Shown: positions 1-9,337, counted from the first letter of the stretch. The stretch: 64,000 nucleotides of DNA from JANRIC01 sp033765345 (GCA_033765345.1 JANRIC010000132.1:10208-74207); one strand, 5' to 3'. The notes: generated by a model not told the origin, from the letters alone. A program made the numbers and translations.

Positions 1-400
1 CTTGCTTATTTTTTTTGAGTTCTCTTCTAAACAAAGCCCCTATGCGGCTAATTAAGGCGCGGGGTTTGATGGGTTTGATGATATAATCATCCGCACCTAC
101 ATCAAAAGCTGCTACCTCAGAATATTCTTCTACCCTAGCAGTCAAAAAAATGATATATGTTTCAGATAATTCAGGTATTTCCCGAAGTAATCTGCTAGTT
201 TCCACACCATCCATTTGTGGCATCATAATGTCCATCAGGATTAAGTGTGGTAAAAAATATTTGGCTATTTGAATGGCTTCTTTTCCATTAGAGGCTGTTT
301 TTACATCGTACCCAGATCTTTCTAGGTTATAATGCAAAATCTCTGTAATATCAGGCTCGTCATCTACTACAAGTACCTTGTAAGTTGGTTTGACATCCAT
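1..400 (-). CDS. Response regulator, N-terminal receiver domain (partial, runs off the left edge)
   Basis: The frame opens at an ATG at 398-400 on the minus strand and stays open to the first base, giving about 133 codons of a longer protein. The residues form a complete CheY-like receiver: acidic pocket at D14-D15-E16, phospho-acceptor D57 in LILMDIMMP, the conserved T87 and K109 in the VGADDYIIKP segment. After the receiver a basic stretch (about residues 120-133) begins a linker, so the output domain lies outside the window. Receiver sequences of this kind usually belong to OmpR/PhoB-type transcription factors in two-component systems, but the output domain cannot be seen. The assignment as a response regulator is firm; its target genes and partner kinase are unknown. 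Confidence 0.93.
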   Translation of the reverse strand, partial: MDVKPTYKVLVVDDEPDITEILHYNLERSGYDVKTASNGKEAIQIAKYFLPHLILMDIMMPQMDGVETSRLLREIPELSETYIIFLTARVEEYSEVAAFDVGADDYIIKPIKPRALISRIGALFRRELKKNKQ

Positions 401-854
401 GAGTATCTTTCGTTTTATGATTAGATAAACCCTAAATAATTTTCATTTACCTATTTATTTAAAAAATCTAATGATAGGGATTGAAAATATAATTTAGGTT
501 GTTTTAGGTATAAAGTTCCGCAGTTTTATCTAATTTATTTCTAATTTCAACTGTTTTTTTTTAATTTGGATGTAATTAATTTTAAGGTTTTTAAAATTAC
601 TCATCTTATTCTTTTGTTTCTTAATCACATGAAACCAGCTCAAATTTTTCCGAAGAATGGTATTTTGGGAAGGTTGCATATCCAAACAGTTGGTTATTTT
701 CTGCTTTTTCTTAGTGATACAAAATTACACAAAAGAATGAATTAATAATAGCTTAACAAGTTTAATATTAATTTAAACATATAATATTCTCATAATTTAT
801 TACTATTTTAAGTAAAAATTTCATAAAGCAACAATTTTTATTAATAAAATACAA
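401..854. other. AT-rich intergenic region between divergent genes
   Basis: About 450 bases separate the minus-strand response regulator from the plus-strand MazG-like gene. The stretch is very AT-rich with T and A runs. It must hold the two divergent promoters, but I found no full-consensus TTG-N19-TAnnTTTG pair, no convincing small gene and no strong hairpin. Confidence 0.5.
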
Positions 855-1184
855 ATGACTATAAAAAAAGCACAAGAAATTGTGGATGAATGGATTCGTA
901 CTAAAGGAATTCGATATTATAACGAGCTTACCAACACAGCCATTTTGATGGAAGAGGTAGGAGAAGTGGCGCGCTTGATGGCTCGTATTTATGGGGAGCA
1001 ATCTTTTAAGGAATCTGACAAAACTTATGACCTGGCCGATGAAATGGCTGATGTACTTTTTGTACTGATTTGTCTAGCAAATCAAACCGGCATTGACCTG
1101 ACAGAGGCGCTACAAAAAAATCTGGATAAAAAAACAAATCGGGATGTAGAACGCCACCAGAACAATGAAAAGCTAAAACAATAG
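855..1184 (+). CDS. MazG-like nucleotide pyrophosphohydrolase
   Basis: This 109-residue all-alpha protein matches the short single-domain MazG-like/dUTPase-type NTP pyrophosphohydrolases, which hydrolyse (d)NTPs to the monophosphate and pyrophosphate and act in nucleotide-pool sanitation. The metal-binding signature is visible: E33, E34 and E37 in LMEEVGEVAR, and E63 plus D66 in DLADEMADVLF, that is the EExxE...ExxD pattern. Length is typical for single-domain members and about half that of two-domain MazG. It ends 12 bases before the OmpA-like gene, so the two may be cotranscribed, although no functional link is obvious. No Shine-Dalgarno site precedes the ATG. The exact nucleotide substrate cannot be read from the sequence. 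Confidence 0.88.
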   Translation: MTIKKAQEIVDEWIRTKGIRYYNELTNTAILMEEVGEVARLMARIYGEQSFKESDKTYDLADEMADVLFVLICLANQTGIDLTEALQKNLDKKTNRDVERHQNNEKLKQ

Positions 1185-1196
1185 CCAAAAACATTT

Positions 1197-2357
1197 ATGA
1201 AATTAATTCTTTATCTCTATGCTGCTTTTTTTTTAGGCCTAGCTTGTGTGAAAGCCCAAAATCTCGTACCCAACCCTGGCTTTGAAGACCACACCGAATG
1301 CCCGGATTTTTTGGGAAGTGTACGGTCTTACAATTTTAACTCTCCTTGGGGCATTTTACCAAACTGGCAGGCCAACCCTCCTGATTGTACTCCAGACTAT
1401 TATCATCCTTGCGGTAAAAGAAAATTCAGGGCACCCAAAAACCTGTGTGGAGAAATGCAGCCTCAAGAAGGAGTGGCTTATGTGGGCATGATCCTAAGAA
1501 TTGGTGCAGTGGATTATGGAGACCCCAAGGATTTGATGTATCGCGAACACATAACCGCCAAGCTTTCACAGACTTTAAAACCTGATTTTCAGTATCTTGT
1601 ACGGTTTTATGTGGCTCTTTCCGATTATTCCAATTATGCCCTTGCGCATATTGGCGCATTATTTACAGAAGAACCCCTGGTTATTCAAGAAAACCAAGCT
1701 TATACACCCCAAATTTGTTCTAAAGGTGTGATGCTCAAAGCCCCAAAAACCTGGATGATAATTCAGGATACGCTCCGTGCCAAAGGAGGTGAAAAGTTTA
1801 TTACCTTGGGCAATTTTGAAGATTATGCCCAACGCAAAATCCGTAAAATCACTCAGAATACACAGCATTTCAAAAAATTTAACTACAACCGGGCTTATTA
1901 TTACCTGGATGATGTCTTTGTGGAAGAGCTTGGCCCTTTTCAGCAAACTCTCATTGAGCCCAAAGACTCGATATTGCTCACAGACTGGGGGCTGGTCAAA
2001 TCAGGGGAAAAGGTTATCCTGGATAATATTTTCTTCGAGTTCGACAAAGCTGAGTTGCTCCCCGAATCCTTCCCAGAATTGAATAAATTGGTAACTTTAC
2101 TGAAAAATGATCCCGGAATTCATCTCACTTTGATTGGGCATACGGATAGCATCGGAACTCAGGAGAAAAACCAACTGTTGTCCGAAAACAGAGCCAAAAG
2201 CGTAGTCAGGTATTTAAAATCAAAAGGTATCCAAAATAACCGACTGGTATACAAAGGCTTTGGTGAAACCCAACCCATCGCCGGTAATGGAAACCCAGAC
2301 GGAAGGCAATTAAACAGAAGGGTCGAGTTTATGATTCATCGCCCTGAACAAAAATAA
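1197..2357 (+). CDS. OmpA-family outer membrane protein with N-terminal NPGFE-type domain
   Basis: This 386-residue protein starts with a hydrophobic signal sequence, with likely cleavage near AQ at residues 20-21; C17 in a LGLAC context could alternatively be a lipobox. The mature protein opens with NLVPNPGFE, common at the start of Bacteroidota secreted proteins. The C-terminal ~110 residues form an OmpA peptidoglycan-binding domain: FFEFDKAEL, LTLIGHTDSIGT, the NQLLSENRAKSVVRYL helix, and the NRRVEFMI end. The protein should tether the outer membrane to peptidoglycan. The middle (about 30-260) shows no beta-barrel pattern that I can recognise and may be a periplasmic or surface domain. The GHTD and NRRVEF motifs make the C-terminal assignment very secure. 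Confidence 0.92.
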   Translation: MKLILYLYAAFFLGLACVKAQNLVPNPGFEDHTECPDFLGSVRSYNFNSPWGILPNWQANPPDCTPDYYHPCGKRKFRAPKNLCGEMQPQEGVAYVGMILRIGAVDYGDPKDLMYREHITAKLSQTLKPDFQYLVRFYVALSDYSNYALAHIGALFTEEPLVIQENQAYTPQICSKGVMLKAPKTWMIIQDTLRAKGGEKFITLGNFEDYAQRKIRKITQNTQHFKKFNYNRAYYYLDDVFVEELGPFQQTLIEPKDSILLTDWGLVKSGEKVILDNIFFEFDKAELLPESFPELNKLVTLLKNDPGIHLTLIGHTDSIGTQEKNQLLSENRAKSVVRYLKSKGIQNNRLVYKGFGETQPIAGNGNPDGRQLNRRVEFMIHRPEQK

Positions 2358-2403
2358 ACCTTGGAATCACTTGAAATTTTTCACTCATTGACTCCTTATT
2401 TCT

Positions 2404-2589
2404 ATGCAAGAATTCATCGTATTGATATTGTTCTCTTTTTCTGTCTTATATTTGATCCGCGAATTCAGAAAAAATTTCAGTGCCAAATCTTCCCATACCT
2501 GTCCTAAAGGTTGTGGGACTTGTAGCTCGACTGAACTGAAAAAAATTGCTTCGGAACTACACCAAACAGCAAAAAAACAAGCGCACTGA
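2404..2589 (+). CDS. Small Cys-rich membrane protein, FeoB-associated type
   Basis: This 61-residue protein has one N-terminal transmembrane helix (about residues 3-18), a short basic stretch, and a cysteine cluster C33-x3-C37-x2-C40. The layout matches the small FeoB-associated Cys-rich membrane proteins often found beside ferrous iron transporters. No feoA or feoB is in the window, so a role in iron uptake is suggested only by family resemblance. It lies between the OmpA-like gene and the acetyltransferase, 28 bases before the latter's chosen start. The composition and the clear TM-plus-Cys layout support a real gene despite its size. Confidence 0.7.
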   Translation: MQEFIVLILFSFSVLYLIREFRKNFSAKSSHTCPKGCGTCSSTELKKIASELHQTAKKQAH

Positions 2590-2617
2590 TTGCCCGATCA
2601 ACATTTTAATTTTATTT

Positions 2618-3094
2618 ATGCAACAAGATCAAATACATATCCGTGAAGGACAACCCGCTGACATACCCGCAGTGATGGGGCTTATTCACGAATTGGCACA
2701 TTACGAAAGGGCCGCCCACGAAGTAATCAATACCCCTGAGCAACTTCTGGAAGACGGTTTTGGCAAACAGCCGCTTTATGGATTTTATGTGGCCGAATTT
2801 CAGGAAATTATCGCTGGAATGGCTCTTTTTTATTATCGTTATTCCACCTGGAAGGGCAAGGTGCTTTATCTCGAAGACCTTTATGTCAAGCCTGAATTTC
2901 GCCAGCAAAAAATCGGCACACTCCTCCTCAAAGCCCTGGCACAAAGAGCTGGTCAGGAGAAATGCCAGCGTATGTCGTGGCAAGTACTCAACTGGAATGA
3001 GCCTGCCATTAACTTTTATAAAAAACTAGGCGCACATCTCGATGACGAATGGATCAATGTATTTATTGAAGCCAAAGATTATGATTTGATCTAA
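2618..3094 (+). CDS. GNAT-family N-acetyltransferase (diamine acetyltransferase-like)
   Basis: The 158-residue product from the ATG at 2618 is a complete GNAT domain: strand-helix start IHIREGQPADIPAVMGLIHELA, central sheet VLYLEDLYVKPEFRQQKIGTLLLKAL with the acetyl-CoA-binding R/Q-x-x-G/A motif, and the NEPAINFYKKLGA signature near the C terminus. The resemblance is closest to spermidine/diamine acetyltransferase-type members, which acetylate small polyamines or amino acids from acetyl-CoA in the cytosol. An upstream in-frame start at 2546 would add 24 residues that overlap the preceding gene and look unlike the family, so I prefer 2618. The substrate is uncertain. Confidence 0.85.
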   Translation: MQQDQIHIREGQPADIPAVMGLIHELAHYERAAHEVINTPEQLLEDGFGKQPLYGFYVAEFQEIIAGMALFYYRYSTWKGKVLYLEDLYVKPEFRQQKIGTLLLKALAQRAGQEKCQRMSWQVLNWNEPAINFYKKLGAHLDDEWINVFIEAKDYDLI

Positions 3095-3184
3095 GCACAA
3101 TTTCTCTTTCCACAATACCTCTAAAGTATTGATTATAAACAACTTATTTTAAACTACTCTCGCTGATTTCTGCTTGTTTATTTG

Positions 3185-3192
3185 TATATTTG
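3185..3192 (+). promoter_or_regulatory. Bacteroidota-type -7 promoter element before the AddB-like gene
   Basis: TATATTTG fits the TAnnTTTG -7 consensus. The -33 position carries CTG rather than TTG. The element ends only four bases before the chosen ATG at 3197, so transcription would start at or near the start codon. Confidence 0.45.
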
Positions 3193-3196
3193 CTTC

Positions 3197-6100
3197 ATGG
3201 AAGCATTTTTGGATTTATGTGCCGAACATCTAAGTGAGGCCTATACACACCAAAGCGAAAGTCTTTGTGTGGTACTCCCAACCCGTAGAAGCGGGCTTAT
3301 TCTTGAGCAATTGCTCAAAACTAAATCTCCCTCTTTCAGTGCACACATTACACACATAGAGGATTTTATCACGCAGGCTTCCGGCTATGAAAAACAAAGC
3401 CCTGTGATGCTTCTTCTGGAATTATATGAAATTTTTAGTAAGATTGATCCCAACATCCGCCTCGAGCGCTTCACGGGTTGGGGGCATATCCTTATGCGTG
3501 ATTTTGACCAAATAGACCGAAATCTTGTAGATGCTCAACAGCTTTTTAAAACCTTAAGTGATGTAAAAAGTATTGAGCGTTGGCGGCTGGGTGAAGATAA
3601 AATCACCCCTCGAATCGGTGAATATTTTCAGCTTTGGGAGCATCTTCACGAGACTTATCTTGAATTTAAACAAAGCCTCGATTTTCAAAAAAAAAGTTAT
3701 CCAGGTTTGATGTATCGCCACTTAGCTGAGAATGCCTCCGAGCTGCTTTTACGCCACCCCACCTATCAAAAATACTTTTTTATTGGTTTTAATGCCCTGA
3801 GCAAAGCCGAAGAAAATATCTTTAAATGCCTCCTAGAACACCAAAAAGCCGAAATTATCTGGGATACTGACGAATATTATATGCGGGAAAATACCGAAAA
3901 TAAAGCAGGTTTTTTCCTTAAAAAATACAACAAAAGCTGGGACCGTACCAATTGGCACTTTAGAAGTAATTATCTGCTTACCAGCCCCAAAGACATTCAC
4001 GTCATTCAGGTAGCCAACGCCAGTATGCAGGGAAAGGTAGTCAATCAGCTTCTAAAAAACTGGACGGTTTTGCCTCAGACTGAAGAAACAGACCTGATCA
4101 TCCCTCCCACAGCCGTCGTACTTGCCGACGAAAACTTGCTGCTTTCCGTACTCAGCTCTCTGGATAATCAATTTGAAGGGATGAATATCACGCTTGGGCT
4201 TGCCTTAAAACAATCTGCCCTTTTTAATCTGATAGATATTCTTTTTGAGCTTTTTCAAACCCTGATTACCGACAAAGAAACCCGCGAGCCTAAGTTTAAC
4301 CATCGTGGGGTAATCAAATTTTTGAATCATCCTTTTATCCGTCAATATGAGAAAAAATGGAATCAAGCCCGAGAGGAAAGCGAAAAACCCCACGAGGGTA
4401 AAAGCTTTATTCTGGCAATGATCAATTTTATCAACCGAAACAACCGTATTTATATGAGCCAGGAAGAATTGCTCAGTATCGTGGAGCACGAACTTTTCCA
4501 GGAGCGATGCGAGGAAGATATAGAACAGCTCGAGTTTTACCGAAAAATCAACCGGGCTATGACACCCCTGATCGAGGCTGTTTTTGTCAAATGGCGTAAT
4601 ACTTTTCAGTTGATTCTTTCTCTGGAAAGCCTCAGCACACTTTTATATTCGGAAGATAATTTTCTTGAAGCAGCCTATTTTCGCGAATTCCAGAAAATAC
4701 TGGCTCAGTTAAAAGGTTTTGTTCTTAAAAAACCTAAATTTATTGATATCCGCACCTTTAAGCTATTCCTTTATCAGGCTTTTCGTGAAACCAAATTTGA
4801 TTTCGACAGCGACAAAGATTCGTCTATTCAACTCATGGGCATTGCAGAATCACGCAATCTGGATTATGAAAATGTAGCCATTCTTTCTGTGAATGAAACC
4901 ATACTGCCGCGCAGCAAAAAAATCAACTCTTTTATCCCTCTCGATGTAAGCGAGTCTTTTGGATTGCCCTCCTATCAAGAACAAGATGCTGTGGTGAGTT
5001 ATCACTTTTATCGTTTGCTCCAAAGAGCCAAAAATATCGCCCTCATCTATGTAGCACCCTCAGATACTTATGGTGGCAAAGAAAAAAGCAGGTTTATCCA
5101 TCAACTTGAGAATGACCTACGCCGACTCAATCCTTTGGTAAACATCCGAGAATCTGTGGTACGCTTCAAATCCGGCGAAGAAAAACCCGAATCTGAACTC
5201 ATTATCCATAAAAATGATGAAATCATCGAGAATATCAAGCAAAATCTTAAAAAAGGATTAACGCCCTCTCAAATCAATTCTTTTATCAATTGCTCTATGC
5301 AGTATTTTTTTGGGCAGATCAACGGATACAGTTCCGTCAATTCCGTGGAGGAGGTTTTGGGTGCTGATAAACTCGGAACGCTTACGCACGAAATTCTGGA
5401 GGAAATCTTTAGAGAACTCACGCAACACAAAAAACTAGTAGATAAAACAGACATTGAGGCTATCCTCCCCAAAGTCCCGGATTTGGTACAAGAAAAATTT
5501 AACAAGGATATCTACTCTAGTTATGTATTCACTGGGCGAAATTATATCTTCAAACAAATCACTGCAAAGTATATCCAACAGTTTCTGATCAGCCAAATGG
5601 AAGAAATTGAACGCCAAGGCGCACCCTTTGAGATACTAAGTTTGGAAAATGTAGATAATCCCGAAGAAGATAAACCCCAAATCAATCCTACTGTTTCTGC
5701 TTCTCTCAAATTAACCGTCCACAATGAAGATATTTATCTCAGTATTCGAGGAATCACCGACCGAGTGGATAAAGTAAAAAACGAAATCAGAATCATCGAC
5801 TACAAAACCGGTAAGGTAGAATCTGCACAGCTTAAATTGAACGCAGGCGAACTTGACGCATTGGTCAACGAACCCAAAAAAGACAAAGCACGCCAACTCT
5901 GGCTTTATAAATACATATTCGCCAAGCATATCATAGAACGCGGAGGATTGAGATTGGGTGAATTTACCATCCAAGAAAACCAAGCACTCACAGCCGGCAT
6001 TTATAGCCTCCGAAACCTGAATGAGGGTCTGCTAGTACTCAAATCAGACGATAAAAAAAGTCTGTTATTTCCCGAAAACCTAAACGATTATATCCAAGTA

Positions 6101-6223
6101 TCTGAAAAATACCTCCACCAGATTATCTCTAAAATGCTGGATAGAAATATCCCTTTTGAGCGCACCGATGACCTCACCATGTGCCAACGCTGTACCTACA
6201 AAGAAATGTGTGGGAGGAGCTAA
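3197..6223 (+). CDS. AddB-like PD-(D/E)XK nuclease / inactive helicase protein
   Basis: This ~1008-residue protein resembles the AddB subunit of AddAB double-strand-break repair helicase-nucleases. The N terminus (VVLPTRRSGLILEQLL) resembles the degenerate helicase domain of AddB-type proteins. The C terminus carries a PD-(D/E)XK nuclease: LTPSQINSFINCSMQYFF, then LGTLTHEILEEIF, GITDRVDKV, and IRIIDYKTGKV, where D and K are the catalytic residues. The cysteine in NCSMQYFF together with the terminal CQRCTYKEMC can bind a 4Fe-4S cluster as in AddB. I start at the ATG at 3197 rather than the TTG at 3182, because a -7 promoter element lies across the upstream codons. No addA partner is nearby. 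It probably acts in recombinational repair of chromosome ends. Confidence 0.87.
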   Translation: MEAFLDLCAEHLSEAYTHQSESLCVVLPTRRSGLILEQLLKTKSPSFSAHITHIEDFITQASGYEKQSPVMLLLELYEIFSKIDPNIRLERFTGWGHILMRDFDQIDRNLVDAQQLFKTLSDVKSIERWRLGEDKITPRIGEYFQLWEHLHETYLEFKQSLDFQKKSYPGLMYRHLAENASELLLRHPTYQKYFFIGFNALSKAEENIFKCLLEHQKAEIIWDTDEYYMRENTENKAGFFLKKYNKSWDRTNWHFRSNYLLTSPKDIHVIQVANASMQGKVVNQLLKNWTVLPQTEETDLIIPPTAVVLADENLLLSVLSSLDNQFEGMNITLGLALKQSALFNLIDILFELFQTLITDKETREPKFNHRGVIKFLNHPFIRQYEKKWNQAREESEKPHEGKSFILAMINFINRNNRIYMSQEELLSIVEHELFQERCEEDIEQLEFYRKINRAMTPLIEAVFVKWRNTFQLILSLESLSTLLYSEDNFLEAAYFREFQKILAQLKGFVLKKPKFIDIRTFKLFLYQAFRETKFDFDSDKDSSIQLMGIAESRNLDYENVAILSVNETILPRSKKINSFIPLDVSESFGLPSYQEQDAVVSYHFYRLLQRAKNIALIYVAPSDTYGGKEKSRFIHQLENDLRRLNPLVNIRESVVRFKSGEEKPESELIIHKNDEIIENIKQNLKKGLTPSQINSFINCSMQYFFGQINGYSSVNSVEEVLGADKLGTLTHEILEEIFRELTQHKKLVDKTDIEAILPKVPDLVQEKFNKDIYSSYVFTGRNYIFKQITAKYIQQFLISQMEEIERQGAPFEILSLENVDNPEEDKPQINPTVSASLKLTVHNEDIYLSIRGITDRVDKVKNEIRIIDYKTGKVESAQLKLNAGELDALVNEPKKDKARQLWLYKYIFAKHIIERGGLRLGEFTIQENQALTAGIYSLRNLNEGLLVLKSDDKKSLLFPENLNDYIQVSEKYLHQIISKMLDRNIPFERTDDLTMCQRCTYKEMCGRS

Positions 6224-6233
6224 AAAGATAAAT

Positions 6234-6261
6234 GGAGGTATTGGCACAAAGCCAAACCTCC
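6234..6261 (+). terminator. Hairpin after the AddB-like gene
   Basis: GGAGGT (6234-6239) pairs with ACCTCC (6256-6261), and TTGGC (6241-6245) with GCCAA (6251-6255), around a five-base loop with one bulged A. It lies 10 bases after the stop codon. Only a weak T stretch follows, so it may be a terminator or an mRNA 3'-end stabiliser. Confidence 0.55.
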
Positions 6262-6638
6262 AATATCCTTTAACCAGCTATGGAAAGAAAGACTAAAGAG
6301 CAGTAAATTAACCAGCCCTAAAAAAACTGCTCTAGTCTGACACAAACATCAGAAATATTGTATAGACTTCCAAATTTTTTTAAAAAAATATGTCATTCGT
6401 ATAATTTGTTTAATTTTAAAATATTTAAATACAATATGAACAATTTTTGAATAATCCTACTCCTACAGAATGGGTTATATTACCCAATTTAATGAATAAA
6501 AATGCTAATAAATTGATTTTAAGATATTTCTACTTTATTTACTCCAAATTGGATTGAAAAAACATGCACATTTTATTCTGTGTAAGAAATTTAACCTATT
6601 CTTAAAAAATAACTGCGTTTTTTTACTTTTCCCTCAGT
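6262..6638. other. AT-rich intergenic region before the tape-measure-type gene
   Basis: This stretch holds long A and T runs and a small GGGTTATATTACCC palindrome near 6472. A TATAATTTG near 6400 misses the -7 consensus by one position. No gene was recognised. Confidence 0.4.
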
Positions 6639-9320
6639 ATGACACAACAAAAACATATTATCCAAAAACATATCTTCGATCTGGAATGTGATCAATATGA
6701 AACGGCGCATTCTGTACAAAAACGACTCCTCAGTCTGATTCACAACACGTTACCAACGCTTTGCGAAGATGTACTCCACAACTGCGACCTCCCCGGCATT
6801 CACCTCAAAATCCCTCAATTGGTATTAGACCTAGGTGATATCCCCGAAGATAGATTTGAGTCAGAATTTATCCTCAGATACCGCCGGATTTTGCAAGAGC
6901 AACTTGATCGCCTGATTCAGGAAACCAAAGCCGGAACAAACCAAGAGGTGGTCATGCTCTCTCAGGCGCATTCCGTAGCAGATATGTGGATGCATCTCTT
7001 GTTGGATGGATACCTGCCCTGGTGGGGAAATGCTGCCTGGGAAAACTTTGCTCCAGGAATCGTACTCACTCCCAAAAACGTATTTCTACAACTCTGGAAA
7101 CAATCCAAGCAAAGATTATTGACCTTTTTGAAAGCAAATTTTCAAAATACCGCATTCCGAAAACGCCTGATTCATCAACTAGACGATGGCACTCTATTAG
7201 AATTTAGCCTTCATCTAACTTCCCTGGGGCACTCATTCCTCCAAAAAACAAGTGCCCATCTACCACAGGATTTAAGAGAAATTTTCTGGGAAACCGTACT
7301 AGAAATGCTCCTGGTCGAGTCCCGAAGTATTCACTCAAAAAATCAGGCAGCTTTCTGGACTCTTCTCTCCGATAAATTGGTAAAAAACACGTCTTCAATC
7401 CACTTTTTTGAACCGAAAAACAATCCACCCCTGGAAAAACTGCTGCTTTCCTTCCAAGAAAAATTACTACTTTCCTCTCAGCAAAAATCAAAATACTTGA
7501 TCCTCGAAAAGTTAATCCATTCGCTGTGGCAAAAACAAAATATCTTGTTTCAGGATCAACTCTCTGTCTCCCAGATTCAAACAATTCTAAAAATACTTTT
7601 TCAATCACAATTTAGAGAAATTCAGGAATTGATCAAAGACCTGATTACCGAATTTAAACACCTAAAAACCATAGAATTACGTGTTTGGGAAGCGGTCTTT
7701 CAATATCTTTGGTATGAACCCAAACGAAGCCCTGGCGATATTGACAAAAAAGAACTCCAAGGTATAATACGGCTTGAACTAAAAAAATTATCTCCCTACC
7801 TATCCGACGCACCAGCCAAATCCGACGCACCAGCCAAATCCGAACCACAAGCCAAATCCGATCCTAAATCTGAGACAAGCGACAAACTCCTGAAATTATG
7901 GATGGAAAGTGCAGATTTAGAGGAATTCATACATATTTCTGCTTTGCAGCCTTCCATAGATTCCCGGAGAGAATTCATGAACCGGGTTTTGCCCTTATAC
8001 AGGAGTTTTGTGGATCGTTTTTTACAAATAATCCTGCAAATCTTTCAAGAAAATCAACTGAGTGCCGATAGTCCCCAACAAATCGAGGCTAAAATCTGGC
8101 AACAAAGTATGCATTACCTCTGGAATAAACGCCGTATTCCTTTCCAATCCCAAGACTTTATGCAGGAAATGACAAAAATTATCTTCAAATTGTATCCGCA
8201 AGTTCCAACAGAATCTTTTATTGAGTTACTCCGCTCTAAAATACCTATGATGGCAGAAGACCTACAAAAAAGCAAAGAACCTTCAAAACCGCTTGATCTG
8301 GAAGAATTTATCCGGGAATCGCCCGACCACGAAGAGGATATTCCCGCACTGCTCCAGGAATCAGGACTACTCCCCTGGAAAACCTTGATCCGAAGGGTGT
8401 ATGCCCTCACTCACTTCGAGTCCGCTCGTGAAAATTACCAGCCCTGGCAAGAACAACTCTCTCAAAGAAGTGCAGACCCGGCGATTACCCAGTATTTTCT
8501 GGAATCAAAAACCCCCAATCTCGATCTTTTTTTACATTATTTATATTATTTTATACTCGAAGGGCAGCTTCCTGAAAAGCTTTCTATCACGCCATCAGTA
8601 CTTTTGGCAGAGACTTATAGCCGATTTCCAGAAACTTTGAAGCTGTTTTTTGCGGCACTTTCTCCCCCTGAAAAGCTTGTACTCCGCAGAGCCAATGCCC
8701 ATATTATCCACCAGATCATGGCGCAACTCAACCGCGAAACTCAGCAAAAAAAACTGGAAGCTCTAGGAGAAACGCTCAAAAAAAATGCACTCAAATTTGG
8801 CTCTACAGAAGCCATTTATATTCAGAATGCCGGGCTAGTGATCTTGCATCCCTACATCTCCCGACTGTTTAAACTCCTGGAATATACCGAAAATCAAAAT
8901 TTCAAAAGCAGAGAGACTGCCTTCCGGGCTGCTTACCTACTTCAGTATCTGGCTACCAAAAAAACAGAAACCCAGGAATATGAAATGGTATTCAATAAAA
9001 TACTTTGTGGAATCCCACTCAATGAAGTCCTCCCAACCGAAATAGAACTCCAAGAACAGGAAAAAGAAACCGCCGAAGGGATGCTTCGAGGAATTATCAG
9101 CAACTGGACGGCTCTTAAAAATACCGACCCCGATAATCTAAGGGTTTCTTTTTTGATTCGTGAAGGCAAAATCACTGCTCAAGAAAAATCCTGGAACCTG
9201 CTCGTGGAAGAAAGAGGTTTTGACGTACTGCTGGATTATTTGCCCTGGAGCATCGGAACGATACGCCTCCCCTGGATGGACAAAATACTTTTTACACAAT
9301 GGAGAGGCGGAGAAAACTAA
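6639..9320 (+). CDS. Contractile injection system tape measure-type protein (orphan)
   Basis: This 893-residue protein resembles the Bacteroidota family annotated as contractile injection system tape measure protein, found in extracellular CIS (Afp/PVC-like) loci, where it sets tail-tube length. The N-terminal ~95 residues (HIIQKHIFDLECD, then a helical segment with LDLGDIPED) and the C-terminal ~220 residues (AGLVILHPYISRLFKLLEY, FRAAYLLQYLAT, NKILCGIPL, and the LPWSIGTIRLPWM end) show the family hallmarks. The middle is helical and variable. Residues ~388-408 hold a short SDAPAK-type repeat that looks like a flexible linker. No sheath, tube, baseplate, spike or AAA+ ATPase gene is nearby, so it is isolated here. 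The rest of a system may lie elsewhere, or the protein may do another job. Confidence 0.72.
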   Translation: MTQQKHIIQKHIFDLECDQYETAHSVQKRLLSLIHNTLPTLCEDVLHNCDLPGIHLKIPQLVLDLGDIPEDRFESEFILRYRRILQEQLDRLIQETKAGTNQEVVMLSQAHSVADMWMHLLLDGYLPWWGNAAWENFAPGIVLTPKNVFLQLWKQSKQRLLTFLKANFQNTAFRKRLIHQLDDGTLLEFSLHLTSLGHSFLQKTSAHLPQDLREIFWETVLEMLLVESRSIHSKNQAAFWTLLSDKLVKNTSSIHFFEPKNNPPLEKLLLSFQEKLLLSSQQKSKYLILEKLIHSLWQKQNILFQDQLSVSQIQTILKILFQSQFREIQELIKDLITEFKHLKTIELRVWEAVFQYLWYEPKRSPGDIDKKELQGIIRLELKKLSPYLSDAPAKSDAPAKSEPQAKSDPKSETSDKLLKLWMESADLEEFIHISALQPSIDSRREFMNRVLPLYRSFVDRFLQIILQIFQENQLSADSPQQIEAKIWQQSMHYLWNKRRIPFQSQDFMQEMTKIIFKLYPQVPTESFIELLRSKIPMMAEDLQKSKEPSKPLDLEEFIRESPDHEEDIPALLQESGLLPWKTLIRRVYALTHFESARENYQPWQEQLSQRSADPAITQYFLESKTPNLDLFLHYLYYFILEGQLPEKLSITPSVLLAETYSRFPETLKLFFAALSPPEKLVLRRANAHIIHQIMAQLNRETQQKKLEALGETLKKNALKFGSTEAIYIQNAGLVILHPYISRLFKLLEYTENQNFKSRETAFRAAYLLQYLATKKTETQEYEMVFNKILCGIPLNEVLPTEIELQEQEKETAEGMLRGIISNWTALKNTDPDNLRVSFLIREGKITAQEKSWNLLVEERGFDVLLDYLPWSIGTIRLPWMDKILFTQWRGGEN
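7803..7856 (+). repeat. Three 18-bp tandem repeats inside the tape-measure-type gene
   Basis: Units at 7803-7820 and 7821-7838 are identical (TCCGACGCACCAGCCAAA) and the third at 7839-7856 is diverged. They encode SDAPAK, SDAPAK and SEPQAK, a Pro/Ala/Lys-rich linker. Being in frame, loss or gain of a unit would change only the linker length. Confidence 0.9.
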
Positions 9321-9337
9321 TTTTCAATCCATTAGAC

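Noticed and set aside
768..1001. Minus-strand open frame over the start of the MazG-like gene
   Set aside because: It overlaps a well-supported gene and gives a low-complexity, Phe/Ser/Asn-rich product with no domain.
7204..7608. Minus-strand open frame (134 codons) opposite the tape-measure-type gene
   Set aside because: Shadow frame with no start context, no domain and no independent promoter.
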